Assembly (NCBI GenBank): GCA_046294265.1
Contig: JBKBKC010000002.1
Coordinates: 248,001-312,000 of the forward strand
Direction of reading: 5' to 3'
DNA length: 64,000 bases
From: JBKBKC01 sp046294265
GTDB taxonomy: Bacteria > Pseudomonadota > Alphaproteobacteria > Rhodobacterales > Rhodobacteraceae
The notes beneath the pieces were generated by a model. That model was given only the letters and a program-made list of their open reading frames with translations, was not told the origin of the DNA and ran no database searches. A program made the translations under genes and the position numbers. Position 1 is the first letter of the stretch. Every line of letters starts with the position of its first letter. Positions 48,313 through 57,101 of this stretch are shown in pieces.

Positions 48313-49698
48313 ATGCGCTATGTCTCCACCCGGGGTGCGGCCCCGGTTCTGACCTTTTCCGAGGCGATGATGACGGGCCTTGCGCGCGACGGGGGGCTTT
48401 ATGTGCCCGAGGCCGTGCCGGTGATGCACGTGGGCGAGATCGCGGCGCTGGCGGGCCTGCCCTATGAGGAGGTGGCATTCCGCGTGATGCGGCCCTTTCT
48501 GGGCGATGCCTTCACCGATGACGAATTCCGGGGGCTGATTGCCGCGGCCTATGCTGGGTTCGGCCATGCGGCGCGCGCCCCCTTGGTGCAGCTGGGGCCG
48601 GGGCATCACCTGCTGGAACTGTTCCACGGCCCCACGCTGGCGTTCAAGGATTTCGCCATGCAGCTCATCGGGCAGATGATGCAGGCGGTGCTGGCCCGGT
48701 CGGGCGGCCGGATCACGATTGTGGGCGCCACCAGCGGCGACACCGGGGCGGCGGCGGTGGAGGCGTTCCGGGGCCTGTCTGCCGTGTCGCTGTTCATCCT
48801 GTTCCCCGAGGGGCGCGTGTCCGAGGTGCAGCGGCGCCAGATGACCACGCCAGGGGATGCGAATGTGCATGCGCTGGCGATGACCGGCGATTTCGACCGC
48901 TGTCAGGCCCGTGTGAAGGACATGTTCAACGATTTCGCCTTTCGCGACGGGGTGCGGCTGGCGGGGGTGAATTCGATCAACTGGGCGCGGGTGCTGGCGC
49001 AGGTGGTCTATTATTTCTATGCCGGGGTCGCCCTTGGCGCGCCGCACCGGGCGGTGGATTTCTGCGTGCCCACGGGCAATTTCGGTGACATCTATGCGGG
49101 CCATGTCGCGCGCGCGATGGGGCTGCCGATCGGCCGGCTGGTGATCGCCACCAACCAGAACGACATTCTGGACCGGGCCTTGCGCACGGGGGCGTATCGC
49201 ACCGAAGGCGTGCGCCCCTCGATCAGCCCGTCGATGGACATTCAGGTGTCGTCGAATTTCGAGCGGGCGCTGTTCGATGCGCTGGGGCGCGAGGGCGCGG
49301 CGGTGGCGGCGCTGATGGCAGAGCTGCGCGCGGGGGGCTTTGGCATCCCGCAGGGCGCATTGGAGTATCTGCGCGCGGGGTTCGCCAGCGGCCGCGCCTC
49401 GGAAGAGGAGACGGCGGCCACCATCGCGCGGACGCTGGCCGCCACGGGCGAGCTGCTTTGCCCGCATTCCGCCGTGGCGGTGAAGGTGGCGGCCGAGCAT
49501 ATCGGCGCCAATCCGATGGTGACGCTGGCCACCGCCCACCCGGCCAAGTTCCCCGATGCGGTGGAGGCCGCGACCGGCATCCGCCCGCCCCTGCCCCCCC
49601 GCATGGCCGACCTTTATGACCGGCCCGAGCGGATGACCCGCGTTCCCGACGACCTTGCCGCCCTCCAGACCCTCATCCGCGAAAGGATCGCCCGTTGA
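48313..49698 (+). CDS. thrC: Threonine synthase
   Basis: A 461-residue PLP enzyme converting O-phosphohomoserine to threonine. N-terminal MRYVSTRGAAPVLTFSEAMM, the PLP lysine in GPTLAFKDFAMQL, GATSGDTGAAAVEAF and FCVPTGNFGDIYAGH are diagnostic of the long (fungal/bacterial) type. Cytoplasmic. It begins ten bases after the SURF1 stop and overlaps the M16 peptidase gene by four bases, so it belongs to the same transcript as the oxidase genes, a common order in the group. Confidence 0.96.
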   Translation: MRYVSTRGAAPVLTFSEAMMTGLARDGGLYVPEAVPVMHVGEIAALAGLPYEEVAFRVMRPFLGDAFTDDEFRGLIAAAYAGFGHAARAPLVQLGPGHHLLELFHGPTLAFKDFAMQLIGQMMQAVLARSGGRITIVGATSGDTGAAAVEAFRGLSAVSLFILFPEGRVSEVQRRQMTTPGDANVHALAMTGDFDRCQARVKDMFNDFAFRDGVRLAGVNSINWARVLAQVVYYFYAGVALGAPHRAVDFCVPTGNFGDIYAGHVARAMGLPIGRLVIATNQNDILDRALRTGAYRTEGVRPSISPSMDIQVSSNFERALFDALGREGAAVAALMAELRAGGFGIPQGALEYLRAGFASGRASEEETAATIARTLAATGELLCPHSAVAVKVAAEHIGANPMVTLATAHPAKFPDAVEAATGIRPPLPPRMADLYDRPERMTRVPDDLAALQTLIRERIAR

Positions 49699-50954
49699 CC
49701 GCCCGCCTGACCACCCTGCCCAACGGATTGCGCATCGTCACCGAACATATGCCGGGGCTGATGTCGGCGTCGGTGGGGCTGTGGGTCTGCGCGGGGGGGC
49801 GGCACGAGCGGGCGGAGCAATGCGGAATCGCGCATTTTCTGGAGCACATGGCCTTCAAGGGCACGCCCAGCCGCAGCGCCCTGCGGATCGCCGAGGAGAT
49901 CGAGGATGTGGGCGGCTACATCAACGCCTATACATCGAAGGAGATCACCGCCTATTACGCGCGGGTGCTGTCAGGCGACGTGCCGCGCGCCATCGACATC
50001 ATCACCGACATCGTGCTGAACCCGGTGTTCGATCCGGCGGACATCGACACCGAGCGGCATGTGATCCTGCAGGAGATCGGGCAGGCGCTGGATACGCCCG
50101 ACGACATCATCTTTGACTGGCTGCAGGAGGCAAGCTATCCCGACCAGCCCTTCGGGCGCACGATCCTGGGGCCATCCGACCGGGTGGCGGGGTTCGGTGC
50201 GGACGATCTGCGCGCCTTCGTGGCGGGGCACTACAGCCCCGACCGGATGATCCTCGCAGCGGCGGGCGGGATCGACCATGACGCCATCGTGGCGCAGGCG
50301 GGCGCGGTCCTGGGCGACAGGGTGCCGGTGACGTCCGGGGCGCTGGTGCCGGCGGCCTTTCAGGGCACCGAACGGCGCGAGGTCAAGGACCTGGAGCAAG
50401 CCCATTTCGCCCTGTCGCTGGAGGCGCCGGGCTTTCGCGACGAGGGCGTGCATGCCGCCCAGGTCTATGCGATGGCCATGGGGGGCGGCATGTCCTCGCG
50501 GCTGTTCCAGAAGATCCGCGAGGAGCGGGGGCTGTGCTATTCGATCTTTGCCCAGTCGGGCGCCTATGAGGATACCGGATCGATCACGATCTACGCGGGC
50601 ACCTCGGGCGAGGAGGTGGCGGAACTTGCCGCGCTGACGGTGGCCGAGCTGAAACGCTCGGCCGAGGACATGACCGAGGCCGAGGTGGCCCGCGCCCGGG
50701 CGCAGCTGAAGGCGGGGCTGGTGATGGGGCTGGAAAGCCCGTCAAGCCGGGCCGAGCGGCTGGCGCGGATGGTGTCGATCTGGGGCCGGGTGCCGGGGGT
50801 CGAGGAGGCGGTGGCCAAGGTGGATGCCGTGGACCTTGCCGCCGTGCGGGCCTTTGCCGGGGGCCTTGCCACGGCAGAGGCGGCGCTGGCGCTTTATGGT
50901 CCGGTGGCGGCGGCTCCGGATCTTGCCGCGATGCGCGCAGGGCTTGCCGCCTGA
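49695..50954 (+). CDS. M16 zinc peptidase (mitochondrial processing peptidase-like)
   Basis: A 419-residue insulinase-family protease. The inverted zinc motif HxxEH is HFLEH (residues 47-51), with the third ligand glutamate about 75 residues later in DTERHVILQEI. The C-terminal half has the glycine-rich MAMGGGMSSRLFQKIREERG loop. It closely resembles the MPP beta subunit, and bacterial homologues from alphaproteobacteria are its likely ancestors. No signal peptide is present. The start overlaps the thrC stop by four bases. Confidence 0.94.
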   Translation: MTARLTTLPNGLRIVTEHMPGLMSASVGLWVCAGGRHERAEQCGIAHFLEHMAFKGTPSRSALRIAEEIEDVGGYINAYTSKEITAYYARVLSGDVPRAIDIITDIVLNPVFDPADIDTERHVILQEIGQALDTPDDIIFDWLQEASYPDQPFGRTILGPSDRVAGFGADDLRAFVAGHYSPDRMILAAAGGIDHDAIVAQAGAVLGDRVPVTSGALVPAAFQGTERREVKDLEQAHFALSLEAPGFRDEGVHAAQVYAMAMGGGMSSRLFQKIREERGLCYSIFAQSGAYEDTGSITIYAGTSGEEVAELAALTVAELKRSAEDMTEAEVARARAQLKAGLVMGLESPSSRAERLARMVSIWGRVPGVEEAVAKVDAVDLAAVRAFAGGLATAEAALALYGPVAAAPDLAAMRAGLAA

Positions 50955-51538
50955 TGTTCGGCCTGCGCCGGAGGGTCCACCTGGAGACCGAGCGCATGAC
51001 CCTGCGCCTGCCCCAGCACGCCGACTGGCGCGGCTGGGCCGACCTGCGGCAGGAGAGCGAGGCCTTCCTCGCCCCGTGGGAGCCTGTCTGGTCGCCCGAC
51101 CACCTGTCGCGCCGCGCCTTCACCAGCCGCGTCTACTGGGCCGCCCGGGCCGAGGGCCAGGGGACGGCCTTGCCCCTGATGATGATCCGCCGCACCGACC
51201 AGGTGCTCTTGGGCGCGATCACGCTGGACAACATCCGGCGCGGGCCGTCGCAGGCGGGCACGCTGGGCTACTGGATCGGCGCACCCTTCGCGCGCCAGGG
51301 GTTGATGGCCGAAGCGATCCGCGCGCTGGTGCATCATGCGTTCCGAGAACTGGACCTCAGCCGGATCGAGGCCGCCTGCCTGCCCGAGAACGCGCCGTCG
51401 CGCGGGCTGCTGGAGGCATCCGGGTTCAAATATGAGGGCGTCGCGCAAAGCTATCTGCAGATCGCTGGGCGCTGGCGCAACCACGTCCTTTACGCCAACC
51501 TGCGGGGCGACCGGCGCGGGCGGACCGACGTGGGGTGA
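50954..51538 (+). CDS. GNAT acetyltransferase, RimJ/RimL type
   Basis: A 194-residue acetyl-CoA-dependent N-acetyltransferase. The core runs LETERMTLRLPQHADWRGWA, then GTLGYWIGAPFARQGLMAEA (the acetyl-CoA loop region), VHHAFRELDLSRIEAACLPE and LLEASGFKYEGVAQSYLQIA. This matches the RimJ family that acetylates ribosomal protein S5 or other N-termini; the true substrate is not proven. It starts on the last base of the M16 gene stop. The stop lies in a 23-bp tandem duplication. Confidence 0.92.
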   Translation: MFGLRRRVHLETERMTLRLPQHADWRGWADLRQESEAFLAPWEPVWSPDHLSRRAFTSRVYWAARAEGQGTALPLMMIRRTDQVLLGAITLDNIRRGPSQAGTLGYWIGAPFARQGLMAEAIRALVHHAFRELDLSRIEAACLPENAPSRGLLEASGFKYEGVAQSYLQIAGRWRNHVLYANLRGDRRGRTDVG

Positions 51539-51581
51539 TGGCGGAACCCGCCGGGGGCTGATGGCGGAACCCGCCGGGGGC
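51536..51581 (+). repeat. 23-bp perfect tandem duplication over a stop codon
   Basis: The unit begins TGATGGCGGAACCCGCCGG and GGGC, occurring at 51536-51558 and 51559-51581 with no differences. The first TGA is the stop of the GNAT gene. Each unit contains a small hairpin core GGCGGAACCCGCC. The second copy runs straight into repeat copy c. Confidence 0.85.
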
Positions 51582-51620
51582 CAGCCCCCGGACCCCCGGG
51601 ATATTTTCAGACAGAAGAAA
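51574..51620 (+). repeat. Intergenic repeat family, copy c (forward)
   Basis: GCCGGGGGCCAGCCCCCGG hairpin, ACCCCCG, then GGATATTTTCAGACAGAAG and AAA. It follows the GNAT gene directly and is mirrored by an inverted copy at 51631-51657. Confidence 0.7.
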
Positions 51621-51630
51621 CCGGGGCTGA

Positions 51631-51657
51631 CTTCTTCTGTCCAAAAGTATCCCACGG
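51631..51657 (-). repeat. Intergenic repeat family, inverted copy beside glyA
   Basis: Read on the minus strand this is CCGTGGGATACTTTTGGACA followed by GAAGAAG, the same tail as copy c but facing it. The two tails are 10 bases apart, so the region is nearly symmetric between the convergent GNAT and glyA genes. Confidence 0.6.
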
Positions 51658-51660
51658 GGT

Positions 51661-51706
51661 ATGCCACCGGTTCGAGGAGCCGGTGGCATGGGGGGTGTGA
51701 CCCCCC
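51661..51706 (-). terminator. Twin hairpins downstream of glyA
   Basis: ATGCCACCGG (51661-51670) pairs with CCGGTGGCAT (51680-51689) as a perfect 10-bp stem, and GGGGGG (51690-51695) pairs with CCCCCC (51701-51706). They lie just past the glyA stop on the minus strand. No T-tract follows, so factor-independent termination is uncertain. Confidence 0.45.
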
Positions 51707-51721
51707 CCCCGGAGGTGGGCC

Positions 51722-53029
51722 TCAGAGCCCCGGGTAGATGGGAAAGCGCGCGCAGAGCGCCTCGACCCGGGCGCGGACCGAGGCCTCGACGGCCGCGTTG
51801 CCGTCTTCGCCGTGGGCGGCCAGGCCATCCACGACCTCGACGATCAGGTCGCCGATCAGGCGAAACTCGGCCTCGCCGAAGCCGCGCGTGGTGCCTGCGG
51901 GGGTGCCAAGGCGGACGCCCGAGGTGACCATGGGCTTTTCGGTGTCGAAGGGGATTCCGTTCTTGTTGCAGGTAATATGCGCACGCCCCAGCGCCTTTTC
52001 GGTGGCGTTGCCCTTCACGCCCTTGGGCCGCAGGTCCACCAGCATCACATGGCAGTCGGTGCCGCCGGTCACGATGTCGAGGCCGCCCCGCATCAGCTGG
52101 TCGGCGAGGGCTTGGGCGTTGCGGATGACCTGGGCCTGGTAGGTCTTGAACTCGGGGCGCAGCGCCTCGCCGAAGGCCACGGCCTTGGCGGCGATGACGT
52201 GCATAAGGGGGCCGCCCTGGATGCCGGGGAAGATCGCGGAGTTCACCTTTTTCGCGATCTCCTCGTCATTCGTCAGGATCATGCCGCCGCGGGGGCCGCG
52301 CAGGGTTTTATGCGTGGTGGTGGTGACGACATGGGCATGGGGGAAGGGATCGGGGTAGAGGCCCGCCGCGATCAGGCCTGCGAAATGCGCGACATCGGCC
52401 AGGAGGATCGCGCCCACGCTATCGGCGATGGCGCGCATGGCCGCAAAGTCGATGTGGCGGGGGATGGCGCTGCCGCCGGCGATCAGCATCTTCGGCCGGT
52501 GTTCCGCGGCAAGCGCCGCGATCTGGTCGTAGTCGATGGTCAGGTCCGCGCGCCGCACGCCGTATTGCACCGCGTTGAACCATTTGCCCGACTGGTTGGG
52601 TTTGGCCCCGTGGGTTAGGTGGCCGCCGGCATCGAGGCTCATCCCCAGGATGGTGTCGCCGGGGGTCAGGAGGGCGGTGAACACGCCCTGGTTGGCTTGG
52701 CTGCCAGAGTTGGGCTGGACGTTGGCAAAGGCGCAGCCGAAGAGCTGGCAGGCACGCTCGATCGCGAGGTTCTCGGCCACATCGACATGCTGGCAGCCGC
52801 CATAGTAGCGGCGGCCCGGATAGCCCTCGGCGTATTTGTTGGTCATCACGCCGCCCTGCGCCTCCATCACCGCGCGGGAGACGATGTTCTCGGAGGCGAT
52901 GAGTTCGATCTCGTTGCGCTGGCGGCCCAGCTCGGCGGTCATGGCGGCGGCAAGGGCCGGGTCGCGGGTGGCCAGCGTTTCGGAAAAGAATCCGGCGTCG
53001 CGGTGCGTGGCATCGGCGGGGGCGTTCAT
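51722..53029 (-). CDS. glyA: Serine hydroxymethyltransferase
   Basis: A 435-residue PLP enzyme interconverting serine and glycine while loading tetrahydrofolate with a one-carbon unit. Marks: IELIASENIVSRAV, NKYAEGYPGRRYYGGC, AHFAGLIAAGLYPDPFPHAH and the PLP lysine in VTTTTHKTLRGPRGG. It starts at ATG 53029, with GGAGC a few bases upstream; the frame continues upstream to 53224 without homology. It is divergent from nadK. Convergent with the GNAT gene through a repeat-rich gap. Confidence 0.97.
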   Translation of the reverse strand: MNAPADATHRDAGFFSETLATRDPALAAAMTAELGRQRNEIELIASENIVSRAVMEAQGGVMTNKYAEGYPGRRYYGGCQHVDVAENLAIERACQLFGCAFANVQPNSGSQANQGVFTALLTPGDTILGMSLDAGGHLTHGAKPNQSGKWFNAVQYGVRRADLTIDYDQIAALAAEHRPKMLIAGGSAIPRHIDFAAMRAIADSVGAILLADVAHFAGLIAAGLYPDPFPHAHVVTTTTHKTLRGPRGGMILTNDEEIAKKVNSAIFPGIQGGPLMHVIAAKAVAFGEALRPEFKTYQAQVIRNAQALADQLMRGGLDIVTGGTDCHVMLVDLRPKGVKGNATEKALGRAHITCNKNGIPFDTEKPMVTSGVRLGTPAGTTRGFGEAEFRLIGDLIVEVVDGLAAHGEDGNAAVEASVRARVEALCARFPIYPGL

Positions 53030-53213
53030 GGGGCGGCTCCTGTCTCGGGGATGACCCGTGATACGGCAGGACGGGCCGCCGGAAAAGCGCTGAAAACGAC
53101 GCGGGCGGGGGCGGGGGCGAAACGGGGCGTGGCGGATGGGGTTGTGCGCCGGGCCCCGGGGGGGCAAGTTGGCGGCCGGAGGCCTGCGCGGGGTGCGGGC
53201 CGGGGGAGTACAG

Positions 53214-53975
53214 ATGCAGCGCATCGCGTTTCTGGCCAGTTCGGCCCCGGCGGCGCAGGCGGCGCTGGCCGCGCTGACGGCGCGGCATGGCCAAGTTGCG
53301 CCCGAGGCCGCCGAGGTGATCGTGGCGCTGGGGGGCGACGGGTTCCTGTTGCAGACGCTGTCGGCGACGCAGGTGCTGGGCCTGCCGGTCTATGGGATGA
53401 ACTGCGGCACGGTCGGGTTCCTGATGAATGCCTATGCGCCCGATGACCTTGAGGCGCGGCTGGCGGTGGCGGTGGAAGAGGTGCTGAACCCGCTGGCGAT
53501 GCGCGCGGAAAGCGCGGACGGCAGCCTGCACGAGGCGCTGGCGATCAACGAGGTGAGCCTGTTGCGCGAGGGGCCGCAGGCGGCCAAGCTGCGCATCCTG
53601 ATCGACGGACGCGAGCGGCTGGCGGAGCTTGTTTGCGACGGGGCGCTGCTGGCGACGCCCGCTGGATCGACCGCCTACAACTATTCGGCGCACGGGCCGA
53701 TCCTGCCCATCGGGTCGGCGGTGCTGGCGCTGACGGCGGTGGCGGCGTTCCGGCCGCGGCGGTGGCGGGGCGCGCTGCTGCCCAAGGCGGCGGAGGTGCG
53801 GTTCGAGGTGCTGGAGGCGGCCAAGCGCCCGGTGATGGCGGATGCCGACAGCCGCCGGTCGGTGCATCAGGTTGTGGCGGTGACGGTGCGATCGGATGAG
53901 CGGGTGCGCCACAGGCTGCTGTTCGATCCCGGGCACGGGCTGGACGAGCGGCTGATCCGCGAGCAGTTCGTCTGA
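53214..53975 (+). CDS. nadK: NAD kinase
   Basis: A 253-residue enzyme phosphorylating NAD to NADP. The signature GGDG is at residues 40-43 (VALGGDGFLLQTL), followed by YGMNCGTVGFLMN, ALAINEVSLLRE, DGALLATPAGSTAYNYSAHG and the C-terminal PVMADADSRRS. Length is typical of short proteobacterial forms. GGGGGAG lies before ATG 53214; the frame opens at 53136. The gap to the divergent glyA is 184 bp and very GC-rich, with no riboswitch recognised. Confidence 0.95.
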   Translation: MQRIAFLASSAPAAQAALAALTARHGQVAPEAAEVIVALGGDGFLLQTLSATQVLGLPVYGMNCGTVGFLMNAYAPDDLEARLAVAVEEVLNPLAMRAESADGSLHEALAINEVSLLREGPQAAKLRILIDGRERLAELVCDGALLATPAGSTAYNYSAHGPILPIGSAVLALTAVAAFRPRRWRGALLPKAAEVRFEVLEAAKRPVMADADSRRSVHQVVAVTVRSDERVRHRLLFDPGHGLDERLIREQFV

Positions 53976-54086
53976 TCCCGCGCCAGGACCGTCCCGGCGG
54001 TGCCGCAGACCGGAAACCTGCACGTTTACGGTGCGGTTGATTGCAGGAAACCGGCCTTCGGCGACATGGGGCATAGCCCTTCGCTG

Positions 54087-55484
54087 TCAGGTCGCGCCCT
54101 GGCCGCGCGGCATGCCCCAGGCGTCCATCTTGCGGTAAAGCGTGGAGGGCGCGATGTCCAGTTCGCGGGCAGCACGCGGCACCGATCCGCCGTGCCGGTC
54201 CAGCGCGGACTGCACCGCGCGCCGCTCGATCTCGGCGAGGGTCATCCCGGCGAAGGGGTCGCCGCCCGGGCGGGTTGCGGTGTCGGCGCTGGAAGCGGAC
54301 GTGCCGATATCGCCCACGAGGCTGGGTGGCAGCATTGCGGGGGTCACGGTGCCGCCGTCATTCAGCACAACCACGTTGCGGATCACGTTCAGCACCTGGC
54401 GCACGTTGCCGGGCCAGGGATGAGCGCGGAACAGGGCCGCCACTTCGGGCGAGAGGCCGTCGAACCTGCGTCCCTCTTCGGCGGCGAAGGTGGCGAGGGC
54501 GGCCTCTGCGATCTCGATCACGTCATCGGACCGTTCGCGCAGCGGGGGCAGGTGCAGCGGCACGACGTAGAGGCGGTAATACAGATCCTCGCGGAACTGG
54601 CCGAGGCGCACGGCGTCCAGCGGGTCGCGGTTGGTGGCGCAGACGATGCGCACGTTCACCTTGCGCGGGAGTGTGGCCCCGACCGGGGTCACGGTCGAGG
54701 TCTGCAGGAACCGCAAGAGCTTGGTCTGCAGGGCGGGCACCATCTCGCAGACCTCATCGAGGAACAGCGTGCCGCCATCCGCCGCCGCCGCCGCCCCCGG
54801 CTTGTCCGAGATGGCTCCGGTGAAGCTGCCCTTCACATGGCCGAACACCTCGGATTCGAGCAGGTCCTGCGGGATCGCGCCGCAGTTCAGCGCGATGAAG
54901 GGCCCTTTGGCGCGGCCCGAATGGTGGTGGACGGCCAGCGCCGCCAGTTCCTTGCCCGTGCCGCTTTCGCCAGTGATGAATACGGTGGCCATCGACGCCG
55001 CGACCGAGCGTATCTTTGCCTCGACCCGCCGCATCGTGTCTGACGATCCGACAAAACCCGTCGGATTGGCCGCCTGTGCAATGCGCGCGGGGCGGTGCGC
55101 GGGCGTGCGGAGGGCGTTTTCGACGGCGGCGAGGAAGCGGGTTTCATCCACCGGCTTGACGAGGAAATCATGGGCGCCCGCGCGCATCGCCTCGACCGCG
55201 CGCTGGATCGAGCCGTTGGCCGTGACGGCGATCACCGGCAGGTTGCGGTCCAGCGCCAGAAGGTCGGTCAGCACGGCAAGCCCGTCGCGGTCAGGCAACA
55301 TCAGATCGAGGAGGACGAGGCCAGGTGTCCTGTCGCGGCACAGGCGGATCCCTTCGGCTGCGGTCGCGGCGGTGCGCACCTGGTGCCCCGCGTCGGCCAG
55401 CATGGTGCGATAGACCAGCTGCAGGGACAGCGTATCCTCGATCAGCAGGATGTCACCCCGGGCGGTTGCGGAAGCGCGGGTCAT
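54087..55484 (-). CDS. Sigma-54-dependent response regulator (NtrC/LuxO-like)
   Basis: A 465-residue activator with receiver, AAA+ and Fis-type HTH domains. Receiver: acidic pair Glu16-Asp17, phospho-acceptor Asp60 (LVLLDLMLPDRDG), Lys110 (FLVKP). AAA+: Walker A GESGTGKE (172-179), sigma-54 loop GSFTGA (219-224, with Ser in place of the first Ala of GAFTGA), Walker B GTLFLDEV. C-terminus: VPRAARELDIAPSTLYRKMD. Its ATG overlaps the kinase stop by four bases, so the two form one signalling unit. Target promoters are unknown. Confidence 0.94.
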   Translation of the reverse strand: MTRASATARGDILLIEDTLSLQLVYRTMLADAGHQVRTAATAAEGIRLCRDRTPGLVLLDLMLPDRDGLAVLTDLLALDRNLPVIAVTANGSIQRAVEAMRAGAHDFLVKPVDETRFLAAVENALRTPAHRPARIAQAANPTGFVGSSDTMRRVEAKIRSVAASMATVFITGESGTGKELAALAVHHHSGRAKGPFIALNCGAIPQDLLESEVFGHVKGSFTGAISDKPGAAAAADGGTLFLDEVCEMVPALQTKLLRFLQTSTVTPVGATLPRKVNVRIVCATNRDPLDAVRLGQFREDLYYRLYVVPLHLPPLRERSDDVIEIAEAALATFAAEEGRRFDGLSPEVAALFRAHPWPGNVRQVLNVIRNVVVLNDGGTVTPAMLPPSLVGDIGTSASSADTATRPGGDPFAGMTLAEIERRAVQSALDRHGGSVPRAARELDIAPSTLYRKMDAWGMPRGQGAT

Positions 55485-57040
55485 CCGGGTGACGAGGGGC
55501 CCGGAGTGCCGATGCGCTGCATCAGCATGTCATGACCGCGGCGCAGGGCGGCGAGGAGGGCGGGATCGGGGGACTCCGCCCATTCCAGGGCGCGCAGGTG
55601 CAACTCCTGTGCGATTCGGTGCAAGCCGGTGGCGCCGCAGGTGCCCGCCAGGGCGATCAGGCCATGGGCGTGGCGGCGCAGCGTCTGGCCGTCGCAGGGC
55701 GGGGCGGCGGCGCGTTCGATGCCGTGGCGCAGGGCGTCCAGGTCGGACCGGATGCGGCCGCAAAGCTCGGCCCGGGCAGAAGGTCCGACGAGGATCAGCA
55801 GGCGGTCGAGCAATTCAGGGTCGAAGGCGAGGGGGTCATGGCCTGCGGTGCCGCGCGTCTGCGGTTCGGAGCCAAGGTGGCCGGGCTCTGGCCGCATGGC
55901 CGTGGTCGCCCGCAGAGTCAGGATCGCGAGGCCGAGCGTCACCGGGCAGACGCAAGGTTTGATCAGCACCGCATCGGCCCCCAGGGCGCGCAGCCGCTCA
56001 TGCCCCTCGGGATCGGTCCGCGTGGTAAGGGCCAGCACCCCCGGCCGTGAAGAGGGCGGACGCGAAGAGGGCGGCTGTGAGGGGGGCGGGCGCTGCGGGC
56101 AGCGCAGCGTATCGGCCTCCATCAGGGCGGCATCCACCAGCATGGCATCCACCCCCTTCGCCGTTGCCGCGGCGGCGGGATCGGCGGTGGCAGTGACGCG
56201 CGCACCCAGCAGCGACAGAAGCGCCGAGATCGCCTGGCGCTGGCTGGTGCTGCGTTCGACCAGCAGGATGTTCAGGCCGGTGAGGTCGGGCAGCGTTTCC
56301 ACCACGGGGATCACGGGCAAGGCTTCGGGCGGCAGGGCAAGCCGCGCCTCGGTGCCGCCCTCCGCACCGGTTGCCAGCGTCAGCTCCGCCCCCAGGCGCC
56401 GCGCCAGATCGCGCGCGATGAACAGCCCCAGCCCCCGGTCGCCTGCCGCCCCCGCGCCGCCCTCACGGATCGCAGGGCGGTCCGTCAGACCGGGTGGCAG
56501 GCCCGGCCCGGCATCCGTCACCGAGAACACCGGAGGGCCATCCGACGGGCCCGGGGCCACGGTCAGGGTGATCGGCCCCCGGGTGGCATGGGTGGCGGCA
56601 TTGCCGACCAGATGCGACAGGATACGCTCCAGCGACACCGGATCGGTCATCACGGTGCCGATGGTGCCCGGCGCATAGGTCAGGCACAGCGCCAGGCCGC
56701 GCGCGGCGGCGGGGGCTGCCCAGCGTGCCTCTATCCGGTCCAGAAGGTCGGTGATGGCCAGCGGTTCGAGCGGACGGGACATCGGGCGCGGCACGTTGGA
56801 CAGCACATCGCGCATCCCGTCCAGAAGACACGACATGGTGTTCCCCGCCGCCCGCGCCTGATCCAGACGCATCCGATCAGCTTCGGGCAGCGCGTCCGAC
56901 CGCATCATGGCCAGCCCTGACAGCACATCCGCCACGGCAGCCGCCAGATCGTGGCTCAGCAACAGAAGTTCGGCCTGCTGGCGCGCCGCATTGTCGCCCG
57001 ACAAGGCAGGCAGGAACAGATCGCCCGCGTCCCGTGTCAT
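55481..57040 (-). CDS. Soluble hybrid histidine kinase with receiver and Hpt domains, no sensor domain
   Basis: A 519-residue protein with no membrane helix and no PAS-, GAF- or HAMP-like input region. The His box is SHDLAAAVADVL (His30), only 29 residues from the start. The ATPase domain has VGNAATHA (N box), VTDAGPGLPPG and GDRGLGLFIARDL. A receiver follows (NILLVERSTSQ, VDAMLVDAALME, VLIKP) in which the usual Asp pair is Glu-Arg. The C-terminal Hpt domain has AHGLIALAGTCGA. The start is MTRDAGD at 57040; 57058 is an alternative. Confidence 0.88.
   Translation of the reverse strand: MTRDAGDLFLPALSGDNAARQQAELLLLSHDLAAAVADVLSGLAMMRSDALPEADRMRLDQARAAGNTMSCLLDGMRDVLSNVPRPMSRPLEPLAITDLLDRIEARWAAPAAARGLALCLTYAPGTIGTVMTDPVSLERILSHLVGNAATHATRGPITLTVAPGPSDGPPVFSVTDAGPGLPPGLTDRPAIREGGAGAAGDRGLGLFIARDLARRLGAELTLATGAEGGTEARLALPPEALPVIPVVETLPDLTGLNILLVERSTSQRQAISALLSLLGARVTATADPAAAATAKGVDAMLVDAALMEADTLRCPQRPPPSQPPSSRPPSSRPGVLALTTRTDPEGHERLRALGADAVLIKPCVCPVTLGLAILTLRATTAMRPEPGHLGSEPQTRGTAGHDPLAFDPELLDRLLILVGPSARAELCGRIRSDLDALRHGIERAAAPPCDGQTLRRHAHGLIALAGTCGATGLHRIAQELHLRALEWAESPDPALLAALRRGHDMLMQRIGTPGPSSPG
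56045..56089 (-). repeat. Three 15-bp units in the receiver domain of the kinase
   Basis: Two units coding PPSSR and one coding PPPSQ stand in tandem between the third beta strand and the next strand of the receiver. They insert a Pro/Ser-rich loop. The two PPSSR units differ at three of 15 bases. Confidence 0.75.
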
Positions 57041-57072
57041 CCCAAGCCCCCACCGCATTCCGGTGACGCAAT

Positions 57073-57101
57073 GTATTCGGCAAACGCCAATGATCCGTCA
57101 A
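57073..57101 (-). promoter_or_regulatory. Putative promoter of the kinase gene
   Basis: On the minus strand TTGACG (57101-57096) is followed after 17 bases by GAATAC (57078-57073). The -35 matches consensus at five of six positions, the -10 is weak. It is placed 33 bases before the proposed start codon. Confidence 0.3.

Noticed and set aside
46666..49539. 957-codon minus-strand open frame
   Set aside because: Antisense to ctaE, the SURF1 gene and thrC; composition is His/Arg/Gln-rich shadow sequence with no domain.
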